Positions 49,756 to 58,276 of a stretch of 64,000 nt of DNA are shown here, piece by piece (positions within the stretch are counted from its first letter, which is position 1; each line of letters starts with the position of its first letter). The notes beneath the pieces were generated by a model, which worked only from the letters and a program-made list of their open reading frames with translations, was not told where the DNA came from and made no database searches. The stretch is from Christensenellaceae bacterium. GTDB lineage: Bacteria > Bacillota > Clostridia > Christensenellales > Aristaeellaceae. The position numbers and the translations under genes were made by a program. The stretch is from positions 24,612 to 88,611 of the forward strand of contig JAHHSO010000005.1 of the NCBI GenBank assembly GCA_020025205.1, given 5' to 3'.

Positions 49756-50787
49756 ATGCCGACGGTCATGCACATCCTGCTGACAATTGCCTGTGCGCTG
49801 CTGGCAGGTGCGCTTCTGGATGGGCTGCATGTGCCCGGCGGCATGATGGTAGGCGCTGTGATCGGTGCCTGTGCGCTGAATGTTGGAACGGGGCTGGCGG
49901 TTATGCCTGAGTGTTCCAAGACGGCTGCGCAGATCATTGCCGGCGCGTTCATTGGTTCTGGCATTTGTCGTGAGGATATTCGGCAGATGAAAGCCATTGT
50001 CAAGCCGGCGCTGATTTTGCTTCCGGGACTGCTGATGGTCAATATCCTCATCGGCTTAAGCATTCACTGGGTGGCAAAGATTGACCTTTTGACGGCGCTT
50101 CTTGCCAGCACACCGGGAGGACTGACGGATATTTCCATCATGGCCTCTGACATGGGGGCAGATGCGTCGGTGGTGTTGGTTTTGCAGTTTGTTCGGCTGA
50201 TAATGGGCATAGGCCTGTTTCCGATCGTGATTCGGCTGACGGCCGGGCGGGGAAACGATGTGCCTGATGTGAAAGCAAAGAAAAAAGAAAAAATGCAGAC
50301 AGCCGATGTCCTTTTGACGTTGTTTGTGGCATCTGCCTGCGGCCTGATGGGCAGAGCGCTTCCGGTGCCTGCTGGAACGATCAGTTTTGCAGTGGTGGGA
50401 TGCTGTGTGCTTGCCTGCGTTACGAACAGGGCAAAGGTACCGGGCGCGTTCCGAAGATGGGCGCAGTTGTTGTCCGGGGCTTATCTTGGAAGCAGTATGG
50501 GCGCAGCAGAGCTTTTGCAGCTGACGCATCTGGGTGTTCCGGCGCTGATTCTTGTGGGCATGTACACGCTGGCCTGCTTTGTGCTGGGAGGACTGCTGAC
50601 GAAGACAGGATGCTTTACCCGCGCAGAAGGGATGCTTGCGGCGACGCCCGCAGGGGCAAGCGATATGGCGCTGATCAGCGCTGATCTTGGCGTCAATAAC
50701 GTAGAAATCATCGTGCTTCAGGTGATGCGGCTTTTTGCCGTGATTCTCCTGTTTCCTTCTGTATTGAGCTTTGTTGCTCATCTTTAA
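49756..50787 (+). CDS. AbrB family membrane protein (duplicated AbrB/DUF domain)
   Basis: 343 residues, two similar halves: the first with GALLDGLHVPGGMMVGAVIGACALN, TAAQIIAGAFIGSGI and LLASTPGGLTDISIMASDMGAD, the second with GAYLGSSM and LAATPAGASDMALISADLGVN. This duplicated A-x-x-P-G/A-G-x-x-D pattern is that of the AbrB-family permeases (not the AbrB DNA-binding regulator). Function is poorly known; the position between tctA and citD suggests transport of citrate or an end product. ATG 49756 after GAAGGAAAAA. Confidence 0.8.
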   Translation: MPTVMHILLTIACALLAGALLDGLHVPGGMMVGAVIGACALNVGTGLAVMPECSKTAAQIIAGAFIGSGICREDIRQMKAIVKPALILLPGLLMVNILIGLSIHWVAKIDLLTALLASTPGGLTDISIMASDMGADASVVLVLQFVRLIMGIGLFPIVIRLTAGRGNDVPDVKAKKKEKMQTADVLLTLFVASACGLMGRALPVPAGTISFAVVGCCVLACVTNRAKVPGAFRRWAQLLSGAYLGSSMGAAELLQLTHLGVPALILVGMYTLACFVLGGLLTKTGCFTRAEGMLAATPAGASDMALISADLGVNNVEIIVLQVMRLFAVILLFPSVLSFVAHL

Positions 50788-50821
50788 AAATGTATCATAG
50801 ATCTGAAAGGCAGGGATGATC

Positions 50822-51124
50822 ATGCAAATTGAAAAAAATGCAATGGCTGGCACGTTGGAATCCAGCGATGCGCTCGTGACGGTCGAACCTAATGAACAGG
50901 GGATCGAACTGGAAATCACGTCCAGCGTCATGAATCAATATGGCCGCCAGATTCGCGCAACAGTCTTGGAGACGCTTGATCGTCTTGACGTGAAAAATGG
51001 ACATGTGACCGTTGTAGATAAAGGCGCACTGGATTGCACGCTTAAAGCACGCGTAGAATGTGCCGTGTTCCGCAGCTGCGGGAAGAGTGACGCAGGCATT
51101 CCGTGGGGAGGTGTCATCAAATGA
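50822..51124 (+). CDS. citD: Citrate lyase acyl carrier protein (gamma subunit)
   Basis: 100 residues, typical CitD length. AGTLESSDALVTVEP holds the serine that carries the phosphoribosyl-dephospho-CoA prosthetic group (second Ser of ESSD region by family comparison), followed by ELEITSSVMNQYGRQI. Acetyl/citryl carrier for CitF and CitE. ATG 50822 preferred over 50816, which abuts the SD. Its stop overlaps the citE start. Confidence 0.93.
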   Translation: MQIEKNAMAGTLESSDALVTVEPNEQGIELEITSSVMNQYGRQIRATVLETLDRLDVKNGHVTVVDKGALDCTLKARVECAVFRSCGKSDAGIPWGGVIK

Positions 51125-52035
51125 TTAAAAGGCCAAAGCCTGAGCGCTTCCGCCTTCGCCGCACCATGATGTTCATGAATGCGCAGAAGCCCGGCCTCAT
51201 CAAGGATGCGTATATCTACGGCTGTGACTCCATCATGCTGGATCTGGAGGATGCCGTTGCGGAAAATCAAAAGGATGCAGCCCGTTTTTCTCTGTATCAT
51301 GCACTGACGACAATTGACTACGGCGACACCGAGGTTATCGTCCGCATCAATGGTCTGGATACGCCGCACTGGCAGGAGGACATCCGCGTATGCGTTGCGG
51401 GCGGCGCTGACGGCATTCGCATTGCCAAGTGCGAGAGCGCCGAGGACGTGAAGACTGTTGAAAAACATGTAGAAATGGCTGAACGTGAGTTTGGCGTTGA
51501 AGTGGGGCGCACGCTTTTGATGGCGGCGCTGGAAAGCCCAAAGGGCATTTTGAATGCGTATGAAATCTGTTCCGCTTCAGAACGGATGTTTGGCTGCGCC
51601 ATTTCCGGAGGAGACTTCCGCAAATGTATGCAGACGAGGTTCCAGAGAGATGGCATTGATATGCTTGTTGCCCGCGGGCAGATGCTGATGGCGGCGCGCG
51701 CGGCAGGCGTGCAGTGTTTTGATACCGTATTTACCGATCTGGATGATGAAGAGGGCTATGAGGCTGAAGTGCGCCAGAATAAGGCCATGGGCTTTGATGG
51801 CAAGAGCCTCATTAACCCGAAACAGATCCGTCTTGTTCATCAGATTTTTGCGCCGACGCAGAAGGAAGTCATGCAGGCAGAAGCGATGGTTCGCGCATTC
51901 CGCGAAGCAGCTGCGGCCGGCATTGGCGTATTCACTGTGAACGGCAAGATGGTGGATATTGCCTTTATTCCGGGTGCTGAGCGCACGCTGAGGCTGGCGA
52001 AGGCCTGCGGCATGTATGAGGGGGATTTGGTATGA
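51121..52035 (+). CDS. citE: Citrate lyase beta subunit (citryl-ACP lyase)
   Basis: 304 residues. RRTMMFMNAQKPGLIKDA, the metal/substrate segment DSIMLDLEDAVAENQKDAAR, VRINGLDTPHWQEDI, ALESPKGILNAYEI and FDGKSLINPKQI are CitE signature segments of the HpcH/HpaI aldolase fold. It cleaves citryl-ACP to oxaloacetate and acetyl-ACP with Mg2+. ATGA overlaps with citD and with citF. Confidence 0.95.
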   Translation: MIKRPKPERFRLRRTMMFMNAQKPGLIKDAYIYGCDSIMLDLEDAVAENQKDAARFSLYHALTTIDYGDTEVIVRINGLDTPHWQEDIRVCVAGGADGIRIAKCESAEDVKTVEKHVEMAEREFGVEVGRTLLMAALESPKGILNAYEICSASERMFGCAISGGDFRKCMQTRFQRDGIDMLVARGQMLMAARAAGVQCFDTVFTDLDDEEGYEAEVRQNKAMGFDGKSLINPKQIRLVHQIFAPTQKEVMQAEAMVRAFREAAAAGIGVFTVNGKMVDIAFIPGAERTLRLAKACGMYEGDLV

Positions 52036-53594
52036 AAAATGCAGTCGGTCGCGAGATCCCTGATGAGCTGCTTGTGGGCGGCAGGGAAGTCTATCAGGGC
52101 AAGAATTATATGGATGGAAAGTACATCAAGAAAGCTTCTCCCTGCACAAAGCGCTGTGAAAAGCCGCAGGAAAGCAAAATTGTCGATTCGATTGCGCAGG
52201 CGCTGCGCGACTGCGGCGCAAAGGATGGCATGACGTTCTCCTTCCATCACCACCTGCGCAACGGAGATTATGTGGCGAACATGGTCATGAAGGCCGCTGT
52301 TGAAGAACTGGGGCTCAAGGATCTGACGATCGCCGCCACTTCTTTGGGCAGCGCGCACGACCCCATTGCTCAGTATATCGAAGATGGAAAGGTGATCGGC
52401 ATACAGACCAGCGGTATTCGCGGCCGCGTGGGCGAGGTGGTTTCCGGCGGCAAGCTCAAGACACCGGCCATCATCCGAAGCCACGGCGGGCGTCCGCGTG
52501 CCATTGAAGCGGGCGAAGTGCATATTGACATCGCATTTGTCGCTGCACCTACAAGCGACTGCGTGGGCAACTGCCGCGGCATTGGCGGAAAGAGCAACTG
52601 CGGCTCTATGGGATATGCCATGACGGATGCCAAGTATGCCGATCATGTGGTTGTTGTGACGGATTGTCTGGTTGATTTCCCGAATATGCCGGCGTCTGTT
52701 GAAGCCATTGACGTGGACGCGGTGGTGATTGTCGATTCTATCGGAGACCCGAAGAAGATTGCTTCCGCAGCGGCGCGTATCAGCCAGAACCCGCGTGACC
52801 TGATGATGGCAGAAAACGTTGCCAAGGTCATTGCGTCTACGCCATATTTTAAGGAAGGATTCTCTTTCCAAACGGGTGTTGGCGGCCCAAGTCTTGCAGC
52901 CAATCTCTTTTTGGAGAAGTACATGGATGAGCGCGGCATCAAGATGGGCTGGGCCATCGGCGGAATTTGCGGGCCAATGGTGGAACTGCTCAAAAAAGGC
53001 AAGGTTCAGAAAGTCATTGATGTACAGGACTTTGATCTGGATGCGGTCAATTCCATCAACAATACTCCTGGGCACTATGAGATGAGCGCCAGCCAGTATG
53101 CCAATCCGGCGAACAAAGGGGCTTTTGTCAATAAGCTGGATTTTGTCGTGCTGGCTGCACTGGAAGTGGATACAGACTTTAACGTCAACGTTCTCACCGG
53201 ATCTGACGGTGTTCTTCGTGGTGCCCCTGGCGGACATCCGGATACTGCTGCTGGCAGCAAGTGCTGCATCATCGTTACGCCGCTTGTGCGCGGGCGCATG
53301 GCGACCGTCTGTGAACATGTTGTGACGGTTACGACGCCGGGAGACTGCGTGGACGTGCTGGTAACGGATTATGGAATTGCCGTCAATCCCCTGCGGCCTG
53401 ACCTCATCGAGTGTCTGGATAAGGCAGGCATTGCGCATGTGTCCATCGAAGCGCTGAAAGAAAAGGCGTACAGCATCGTCGGACGTCCTGATCCTGTACA
53501 GTTCAAGGACAAGGTTGTTGCTGTGCTGGAGGCACGCGACGGCACGATTCTCGATGTTGTGCGCGAGATTAAGCCGTATACATTTGAAGGCTAA
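52032..53594 (+). CDS. citF: Citrate lyase alpha subunit (citrate:acetyl-ACP transferase)
   Basis: 520 residues, full length. NAVGREIPDELL at the N-terminus, DGMTFSFHHHLRNGDYV, TSGIRGRVGEVVSGG and SNCGSMGYAM; C-terminal GGHPDTAAGSKCCIIVTPL. It swaps acetate for citrate on CitD. Ends the citDEF block; a terminator follows. The maturation genes citC, citX and citG, needed to load and acetylate CitD, are not in the window. Confidence 0.95.
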   Translation: MKNAVGREIPDELLVGGREVYQGKNYMDGKYIKKASPCTKRCEKPQESKIVDSIAQALRDCGAKDGMTFSFHHHLRNGDYVANMVMKAAVEELGLKDLTIAATSLGSAHDPIAQYIEDGKVIGIQTSGIRGRVGEVVSGGKLKTPAIIRSHGGRPRAIEAGEVHIDIAFVAAPTSDCVGNCRGIGGKSNCGSMGYAMTDAKYADHVVVVTDCLVDFPNMPASVEAIDVDAVVIVDSIGDPKKIASAAARISQNPRDLMMAENVAKVIASTPYFKEGFSFQTGVGGPSLAANLFLEKYMDERGIKMGWAIGGICGPMVELLKKGKVQKVIDVQDFDLDAVNSINNTPGHYEMSASQYANPANKGAFVNKLDFVVLAALEVDTDFNVNVLTGSDGVLRGAPGGHPDTAAGSKCCIIVTPLVRGRMATVCEHVVTVTTPGDCVDVLVTDYGIAVNPLRPDLIECLDKAGIAHVSIEALKEKAYSIVGRPDPVQFKDKVVAVLEARDGTILDVVREIKPYTFEG

Positions 53595-53624
53595 CCCTCA
53601 CTCCATACCTGTGGGTGACCCCAA

Positions 53625-53655
53625 AAAGGCGCGAAGCTTGCTTCGCGCCTTTGAA
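53625..53655 (+). terminator. Terminator of the tct-cit operon
   Basis: AAAGGCGCGAAGC and GCTTCGCGCCTTT, 13 perfect pairs with a TT loop centre; U tract is short. 53656-53826 holds nothing recognisable. Confidence 0.75.
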
Positions 53656-53826
53656 TTATATGCCCAATAGGGATCAATACATGTCTTAGAAAGCTGAGGA
53701 GCTTTTATTCTGAGCTTGACAGGGGAAGGTCGTTTTCTACGTGCAGAGAGCCGGGAGTTTGGAAAGATATTTCTTGTTTAAAGCGGCAAAAGGACTGACA
53801 GCGTGGTGTGTTTGCTGCACAGGGGA

Positions 53827-55008
53827 TTAATGAATATGCTCCATAAAATCGTTCTTTTCGATATCTTCTCCGACTGATGTAAAAGCCAGGCCGAATTTAG
53901 AATTGTCATAAGGGCCGAAGTCTTCCACGTGATAATGTCCGGTATCTTGTGATTTGTGGCAGGCAAATGCCTCAGAGGCTGCATCCAGAGCTGTTTTGCC
54001 GCCGAAATATTTCAGCGGCTGACGCCAGTTCATCTGCATGGCACCATCCTCATACAGATGCAGGTATAGTTTTTTGATTTGCCAAGGCTCTGTTGCTGCC
54101 AGCTTTTTGTGCTGATAATCGGCAGAAGCCGCCAGTTCAATGGCTTTTTGCGCAGCATCGGCAGCAACTTTGTGTGCGCCATGACCGTATTCGCCGTGGA
54201 TATCGTGGGTCACGACAACTTCCGGGCGGCAGGAACGGTACAGCCCAACAACAAAACGCAATATGCGATCCTCGTTCCAGCCCTTTTCTCCATACATGTT
54301 ATTGAGCGAAGTGTTATATACATCTGGCATTCCACCCAAAAGCGGATAATTTGTCACACCGCAGGCCCAAAGACCGTCCAGAAGTTCCAGCTTTCTGTAT
54401 GGGGCATAGGCAGACAGATACGCCACCTGCACATCCAGCTGAAGTTCGCCCGCGTAATATGGGATGGTACCGCCCATAAACAGCAGTTCATCGTCTGGAT
54501 GAGCGGCCAGCACCAAAAGGTCTGCCTTATTGAGAGGCGCTTGCCAATGATGAACCCAGCCGGGCAGATCACCAGGGGTAAAGGCATGAACTTCGGCCAG
54601 CATTAGGCGGCCGCTTCTGTTCATAGGGATAATCCGAACGGACTGCGCTGGTGTTTCCAGCTCAACAGCATTTGTCAGAAAGCTGGTTTCACAACGTGCA
54701 GCGGTGACCCATTTATCCTGTTCATTTTTGATTTGCACTTCAAAAGGCGTGGATTCGTTGCTGAACTGTAAGTATACGCTGCCGATTTTTTTGTCTTCCG
54801 GTGCTGTCAGTATGATATAGGCATCCCGATTAGACGGAGAATTCCAAACAGACTGGTAATTGCCATCGATTGTGCGGTGCAGTCCTTCTGTTTTTTTGCC
54901 GCTTACTTTGCAAAGAGCAGTGATTTCATCAGCGCTTTGTGCAAAAGCTGTGCTTGTTGCCAGAACCAGAGCGCTCAGCATGAAAAGCAGCCATTTTTTC
55001 TTATTCAT
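53827..55008 (-). CDS. Secreted PIG-L family deacetylase, paralogue of the 6328 gene
   Basis: 393 residues: signal peptide ending AFA, discoidin-like domain (DGNYQSVWNSPSNRDAY ... SVRIIPMNRSGRLM), then the PIG-L domain with AHPDDELLFMGG and GEYGHGAHK. The middle segment (KADLLVLAAHPDDE, GGTIPYYAGE, KLELLDGLWACGV) and the C-terminal YHVEDFGPYD are nearly the same as in the gene at 6328-7506, 46 kb away on the other strand. Likely acts on an external N-acetylated glycan. The second ATG (55008) has the better distance to GGGAG. Monocistronic. Confidence 0.85.
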   Translation of the reverse strand: MNKKKWLLFMLSALVLATSTAFAQSADEITALCKVSGKKTEGLHRTIDGNYQSVWNSPSNRDAYIILTAPEDKKIGSVYLQFSNESTPFEVQIKNEQDKWVTAARCETSFLTNAVELETPAQSVRIIPMNRSGRLMLAEVHAFTPGDLPGWVHHWQAPLNKADLLVLAAHPDDELLFMGGTIPYYAGELQLDVQVAYLSAYAPYRKLELLDGLWACGVTNYPLLGGMPDVYNTSLNNMYGEKGWNEDRILRFVVGLYRSCRPEVVVTHDIHGEYGHGAHKVAADAAQKAIELAASADYQHKKLAATEPWQIKKLYLHLYEDGAMQMNWRQPLKYFGGKTALDAASEAFACHKSQDTGHYHVEDFGPYDNSKFGLAFTSVGEDIEKNDFMEHIH

Positions 55009-55159
55009 TGCTTTCATCTCCCTTCATATCCTTATCATACCATATTTTCCCTGAATGAAAAGGTATATGTTGAGGGTTTTGGTCATTTGTCGTTTTGGCA
55101 CGAATGGAAGCAGCTGCTCATTTATGAAAATGGAAGGAAACACATCGGCAGGGGGAAGC

Positions 55160-56962
55160 TCAGTCGCTGAGTTCTTTCAGCTCGTCAATCAGTTCGCCAA
55201 AGAGCTTGAGTGCGGAATTGACGGGTTCCGGGGTACTCATGTCCACGCCGGCCAGTTTCAAAAGCGAGATGGGGTCAGCACTGCTGCCGCTGGAGAGAAA
55301 GCGTTTGTAGCCGCTCACGGCCTCTTCGCCCAGATCCTGAATTCTGTTGGCGATGGCAACGGCTGCGGAGAAGCCGGTTGCATATTGGAAGACGTAGTAG
55401 TTATAGTAGAAATGAGGAATACGCGCCCATTCGAGTGCAATGCCATCATCAGACACCATATCCGGTCCGAAGTATAGTTGATTCAGGTCATGATAGGTTT
55501 TGCACAGGGAATCGGCAGTCAGGGTTTCGCCGCGCTCGGCCATCTCGCCCATCTTCAGTTCAAATTCTGCAAACATTGTCTGGCGGTAAATCGTTCCCTT
55601 GAACTTGTCGAGGAAGTTGTTGATCAGGTAGGCGCGCTGCTTCTTGTCCGTCGTTTTTTTGAGCAGGTGGCGCATGAGAAGCACTTCATTGCAGGTGGAG
55701 GCGACTTCTGCCACAAAGATGACGTATGAACTGGTGCTGACAGGCTGATTTTTATGGCTGTGATAGCTGTGCAGCGCATGGCCCATCTCATGCGCCAGGG
55801 TAAACATGCTGTCCAGCGTGTCCTTCTGATTGAGGAGAACATAAGGATGCGGGAGAGCATTGCCGGAAGAGTAAGCGCCGCCGCGCTTGCCTTCATTTGG
55901 ATAGATGTCAATCCAGCGGTTGTCAAAACCTTCTTTGAGCAGATCGGTATAGTCTTTGCCCAAAACGGCCAGCGCTTCAAGGACGTTCTCCTTGGCTTTT
56001 TCAAAGGAGATGGTCTGCGCCGCGTTGGAGACAATGGGCGTGTAAACATCATACATGTGCAGTTCGTCTACGCCGAGCATCTTTTTGCGAAGGGCAACGT
56101 ATTTGTACATCTTGTCAAGGTTCTGATGAACGGCTTCAATCAGGTTGAGATACACGGGAACGGGCACTTCTGTGTTATCCAGAGAGGCGGCCAGCGTGGT
56201 GGGATATTTGCGCGCTTTGGCGTAAAATATCAGCTGCTTAAACTGTGCGTCAAGCGTAGCGGCGCGCGTGTTTTTGAACTGATCCAGCACGGCATAATAA
56301 GCGTCAAATGCATTCTTGCGAAGGGTTCGGTCGTCGCTTTCAAGAAGGGGCACCAGGGAAGAACCGTTCAGCTGATGGGTGTTTCCTTCAGCATCCAGCA
56401 CATCGGGATAACGAATGTCGGCATTCAGGAAAATGCTGGCGATGCTGCCAGGCGCATCGGCCATTTCGCCGGCAGAGGCCAGGAGTGTTTCCTCTGCGGG
56501 AGAGAGAATGTGTGCCTTTTTGCGGCGGAGTTTGTAGAGCTTGCGCCGATATTCTTCAAGCGCTGGTTCTTGTATGAAGAATGCGTCCAGCACATCGTCG
56601 GGAATAGCCATGATCTCGGACGAGGCGAAAGCGCCTGCGCTGTCCAGCGCCACGGCGGTGCTGTTTGCCTTGCCGCGCATATCCTGATAAAAGCTGTCGC
56701 CGGTGTCCTGATCGCTTTTGCAGCTGGCGTAGCCTGTCAGTTTGGACAGGCGCACTTTCAGCGCATCTTGAAGCTTCAAATATTGCAGCAGTGTTTCGGC
56801 GTTTTCGCCCAGCCTGCCCTGATAAGCAGAGATTTTCTCCGACATTGTCTTCAAAGAAGCGTTTTCATTTGCCCAAGCGTCATCGCTTTCAAAAATGTCC
56901 TTGAGGTTCCATGTGGTTTCTTCGGCGATTTCGCAGCGCTTTTTTAAAGTGTTTTCCTGCAT
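55160..56962 (-). CDS. pepF: Oligoendopeptidase F
   Basis: 600 residues, M3B family length. Helical N-terminal part (TWNLKDIFESDDAW ... ), the zinc motif HEMGHALHSYHS (HExxH) with the downstream Glu in FVAEVASTCNEVLL, and GPDMVSDDGIALEWARIPHFYYNYYVFQYATG (in pieces) as conserved C-terminal residues. Cytosolic metallopeptidase that cuts short peptides. ATG 56962 has GGAGG 9 bases upstream. A TATAAT on the minus strand near 57000 may be its -10; no -35 seen. Divergent from the cob operon. Confidence 0.93.
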   Translation of the reverse strand: MQENTLKKRCEIAEETTWNLKDIFESDDAWANENASLKTMSEKISAYQGRLGENAETLLQYLKLQDALKVRLSKLTGYASCKSDQDTGDSFYQDMRGKANSTAVALDSAGAFASSEIMAIPDDVLDAFFIQEPALEEYRRKLYKLRRKKAHILSPAEETLLASAGEMADAPGSIASIFLNADIRYPDVLDAEGNTHQLNGSSLVPLLESDDRTLRKNAFDAYYAVLDQFKNTRAATLDAQFKQLIFYAKARKYPTTLAASLDNTEVPVPVYLNLIEAVHQNLDKMYKYVALRKKMLGVDELHMYDVYTPIVSNAAQTISFEKAKENVLEALAVLGKDYTDLLKEGFDNRWIDIYPNEGKRGGAYSSGNALPHPYVLLNQKDTLDSMFTLAHEMGHALHSYHSHKNQPVSTSSYVIFVAEVASTCNEVLLMRHLLKKTTDKKQRAYLINNFLDKFKGTIYRQTMFAEFELKMGEMAERGETLTADSLCKTYHDLNQLYFGPDMVSDDGIALEWARIPHFYYNYYVFQYATGFSAAVAIANRIQDLGEEAVSGYKRFLSSGSSADPISLLKLAGVDMSTPEPVNSALKLFGELIDELKELSD

Positions 56963-57118
56963 AGCATATATCCTCCGTTTGTTTGCAATATGCATTCATT
57001 ATACCATACGAAAGGGAAAGATGCGCCTGCTGCAGACGTGAAAGATTTCCGTGTTCAACGGGGAAGTGTTCAATCTTTGTATTGTCAGAGCCGGCAGCCG
57101 TGGAGCAAACGGGGCAGA

Positions 57119-57148
57119 TTGACAAGGCCAAAAGTGATATGATATAAT
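57119..57148 (+). promoter_or_regulatory. Promoter of the cobalamin assembly operon
   Basis: TTGACA, 18-bp spacer, TATAAT (57143-57148). Confidence 0.8.
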
Positions 57149-57230
57149 CAGCAGAAATTGAAATAAACATTCAGGCAAAACGTGCATGAATGGGCGATTG
57201 ATTTTCCAAGAGAAAATGGTGTGCAAGAGG

Positions 57231-57262
57231 AAGCGTCTGCCTGTGAGCAGACGCTTTTTATT
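57231..57262 (+). terminator. Leader terminator (candidate attenuator) before cobD
   Basis: AAGCGTCTGC, loop CTGTGA, GCAGACGCTT, then TTTTTATTT. It ends 25 bases before the cobD start, within the leader that begins near 57155. Two further hairpins precede it (CATTCA/TGAATG 57168-57192; ATTTTC/GAAAAT 57201-57217). No cobalamin B12 box is visible. Confidence 0.75.
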
Positions 57263-57286
57263 TGCCCGCCCAAGGAGAGAAGAAGC

Positions 57287-58276
57287 ATGAAGCATGGAGG
57301 CAATGTCTGGGAAGGGGAAGGGCCAGAGAGCTGGCTGGATTTTTCGGCCAATCTGCGCCCGGAAGGAACGCCGGACTGGGTCATGGAGACGATGAAAAAG
57401 GCACTTTCGGACACGCGGTATTATCCTGACCGGGCAATGAAGGCAGCACGGCGCGGGCTGGCCGCCTACGCAGGGGTGGACGAGCGGCAGATTCTGCCAA
57501 CAGCGGGCGGGGCATCGGCTATTGATCTGGTGATGTCGCAGGCGAAAGAAAAGGTCTGTGTACCACATGTGACGTTCGGTGAATATCGTGAGCGTGCGCT
57601 GGTGCACGGCAGGTGTGTGGAAGAATGGGGCAGGGGGAAGGAAGCGTCATTCATTCTGTGCAATCCGAACAACCCGACAGGGCGTGCGTGTACAAGAGAA
57701 GAAGTGCTTTCTCTTCATGCAGAAATTGCAGCGGCAGGCGGCGAACTGATTGTAGATGAAGCGTTTATAGACTTTTGCCCGGAAAACAGTGTGCGCGGCG
57801 ATGTTCAGGAAGGCTTAACGGTCGTCGGTTCGCTGACCAAAACGCTGTGCATCCCGGGTGTCAGGCTGGGCTATATCTGCGCGGCACCGGAAAAAATAGA
57901 GTCGCTGGAAAAGCAGGCGCTTCCCTGGGCGCTGGGAACGCTGGCATCGGCGGTGGCCTCCAAGCTGCCGGAGCATCTGGGGCAGCTGCATGAAGGCGTG
58001 ATGGCCAACGCAGCACGCCGCGAACGCTTTGCGGACGCTTTGGCTGCCTTAGGGGCAGAAGTGATGCCGTCAAATGCCAATTTCCTGCTCGTTGATTTCA
58101 AGCGAAATATGATAAAGGCAGCTGAACGGCTGAAGAAAGAGCGGATGCTTGTGCGCACATGTGCATCCTTTGGTCTGCCAGACAGCGTCTGGAGGCTGGC
58201 AGTCAAAAGGGACGAGGAGAATCAGCTGTTTGTACAGACGCTTCGCATGATTTTGGAGGAAAGCAATGAGGGGTAA
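57287..58276 (+). CDS. cobD: Threonine-phosphate decarboxylase (CobD-type aminotransferase)
   Basis: 329 residues, aminotransferase class I/II fold. MKHGGNVWEGEG with the HGG start, WLDFSANLRPEG, ILCNPNNPTGRACT, the Asp in LIVDEAFIDF and the PLP lysine in VGSLTKTLCIPGVRLGY. It makes (R)-1-amino-2-propanol phosphate, the linker of adenosylcobinamide. ATG 57287 follows AAGGAGAGAAGAAGC; the longer frame from 57182 passes through the leader terminator. First gene of an eight-gene operon. Confidence 0.9.
   Translation: MKHGGNVWEGEGPESWLDFSANLRPEGTPDWVMETMKKALSDTRYYPDRAMKAARRGLAAYAGVDERQILPTAGGASAIDLVMSQAKEKVCVPHVTFGEYRERALVHGRCVEEWGRGKEASFILCNPNNPTGRACTREEVLSLHAEIAAAGGELIVDEAFIDFCPENSVRGDVQEGLTVVGSLTKTLCIPGVRLGYICAAPEKIESLEKQALPWALGTLASAVASKLPEHLGQLHEGVMANAARRERFADALAALGAEVMPSNANFLLVDFKRNMIKAAERLKKERMLVRTCASFGLPDSVWRLAVKRDEENQLFVQTLRMILEESNEG

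Noticed and set aside
53582..53830. Possible gene after citF
   Set aside because: Only the terminator hairpin and AT-rich sequence are present; no frame with an SD or known motif.
55052..55170. Frame on + reading VYVEGFGHLSFWHEWKQLLI between the PIG-L gene and pepF
   Set aside because: It looks protein-like but has no start with SD, is under 40 codons in the gap and runs into the end of pepF. Not enough to call a gene or relic.
57150..57287. Cobalamin riboswitch before cobD
   Set aside because: The leader is too short (about 130 bases) and no B12-box-like sequence (such as GCCACTG) was found, so only a terminator/attenuator is reported.
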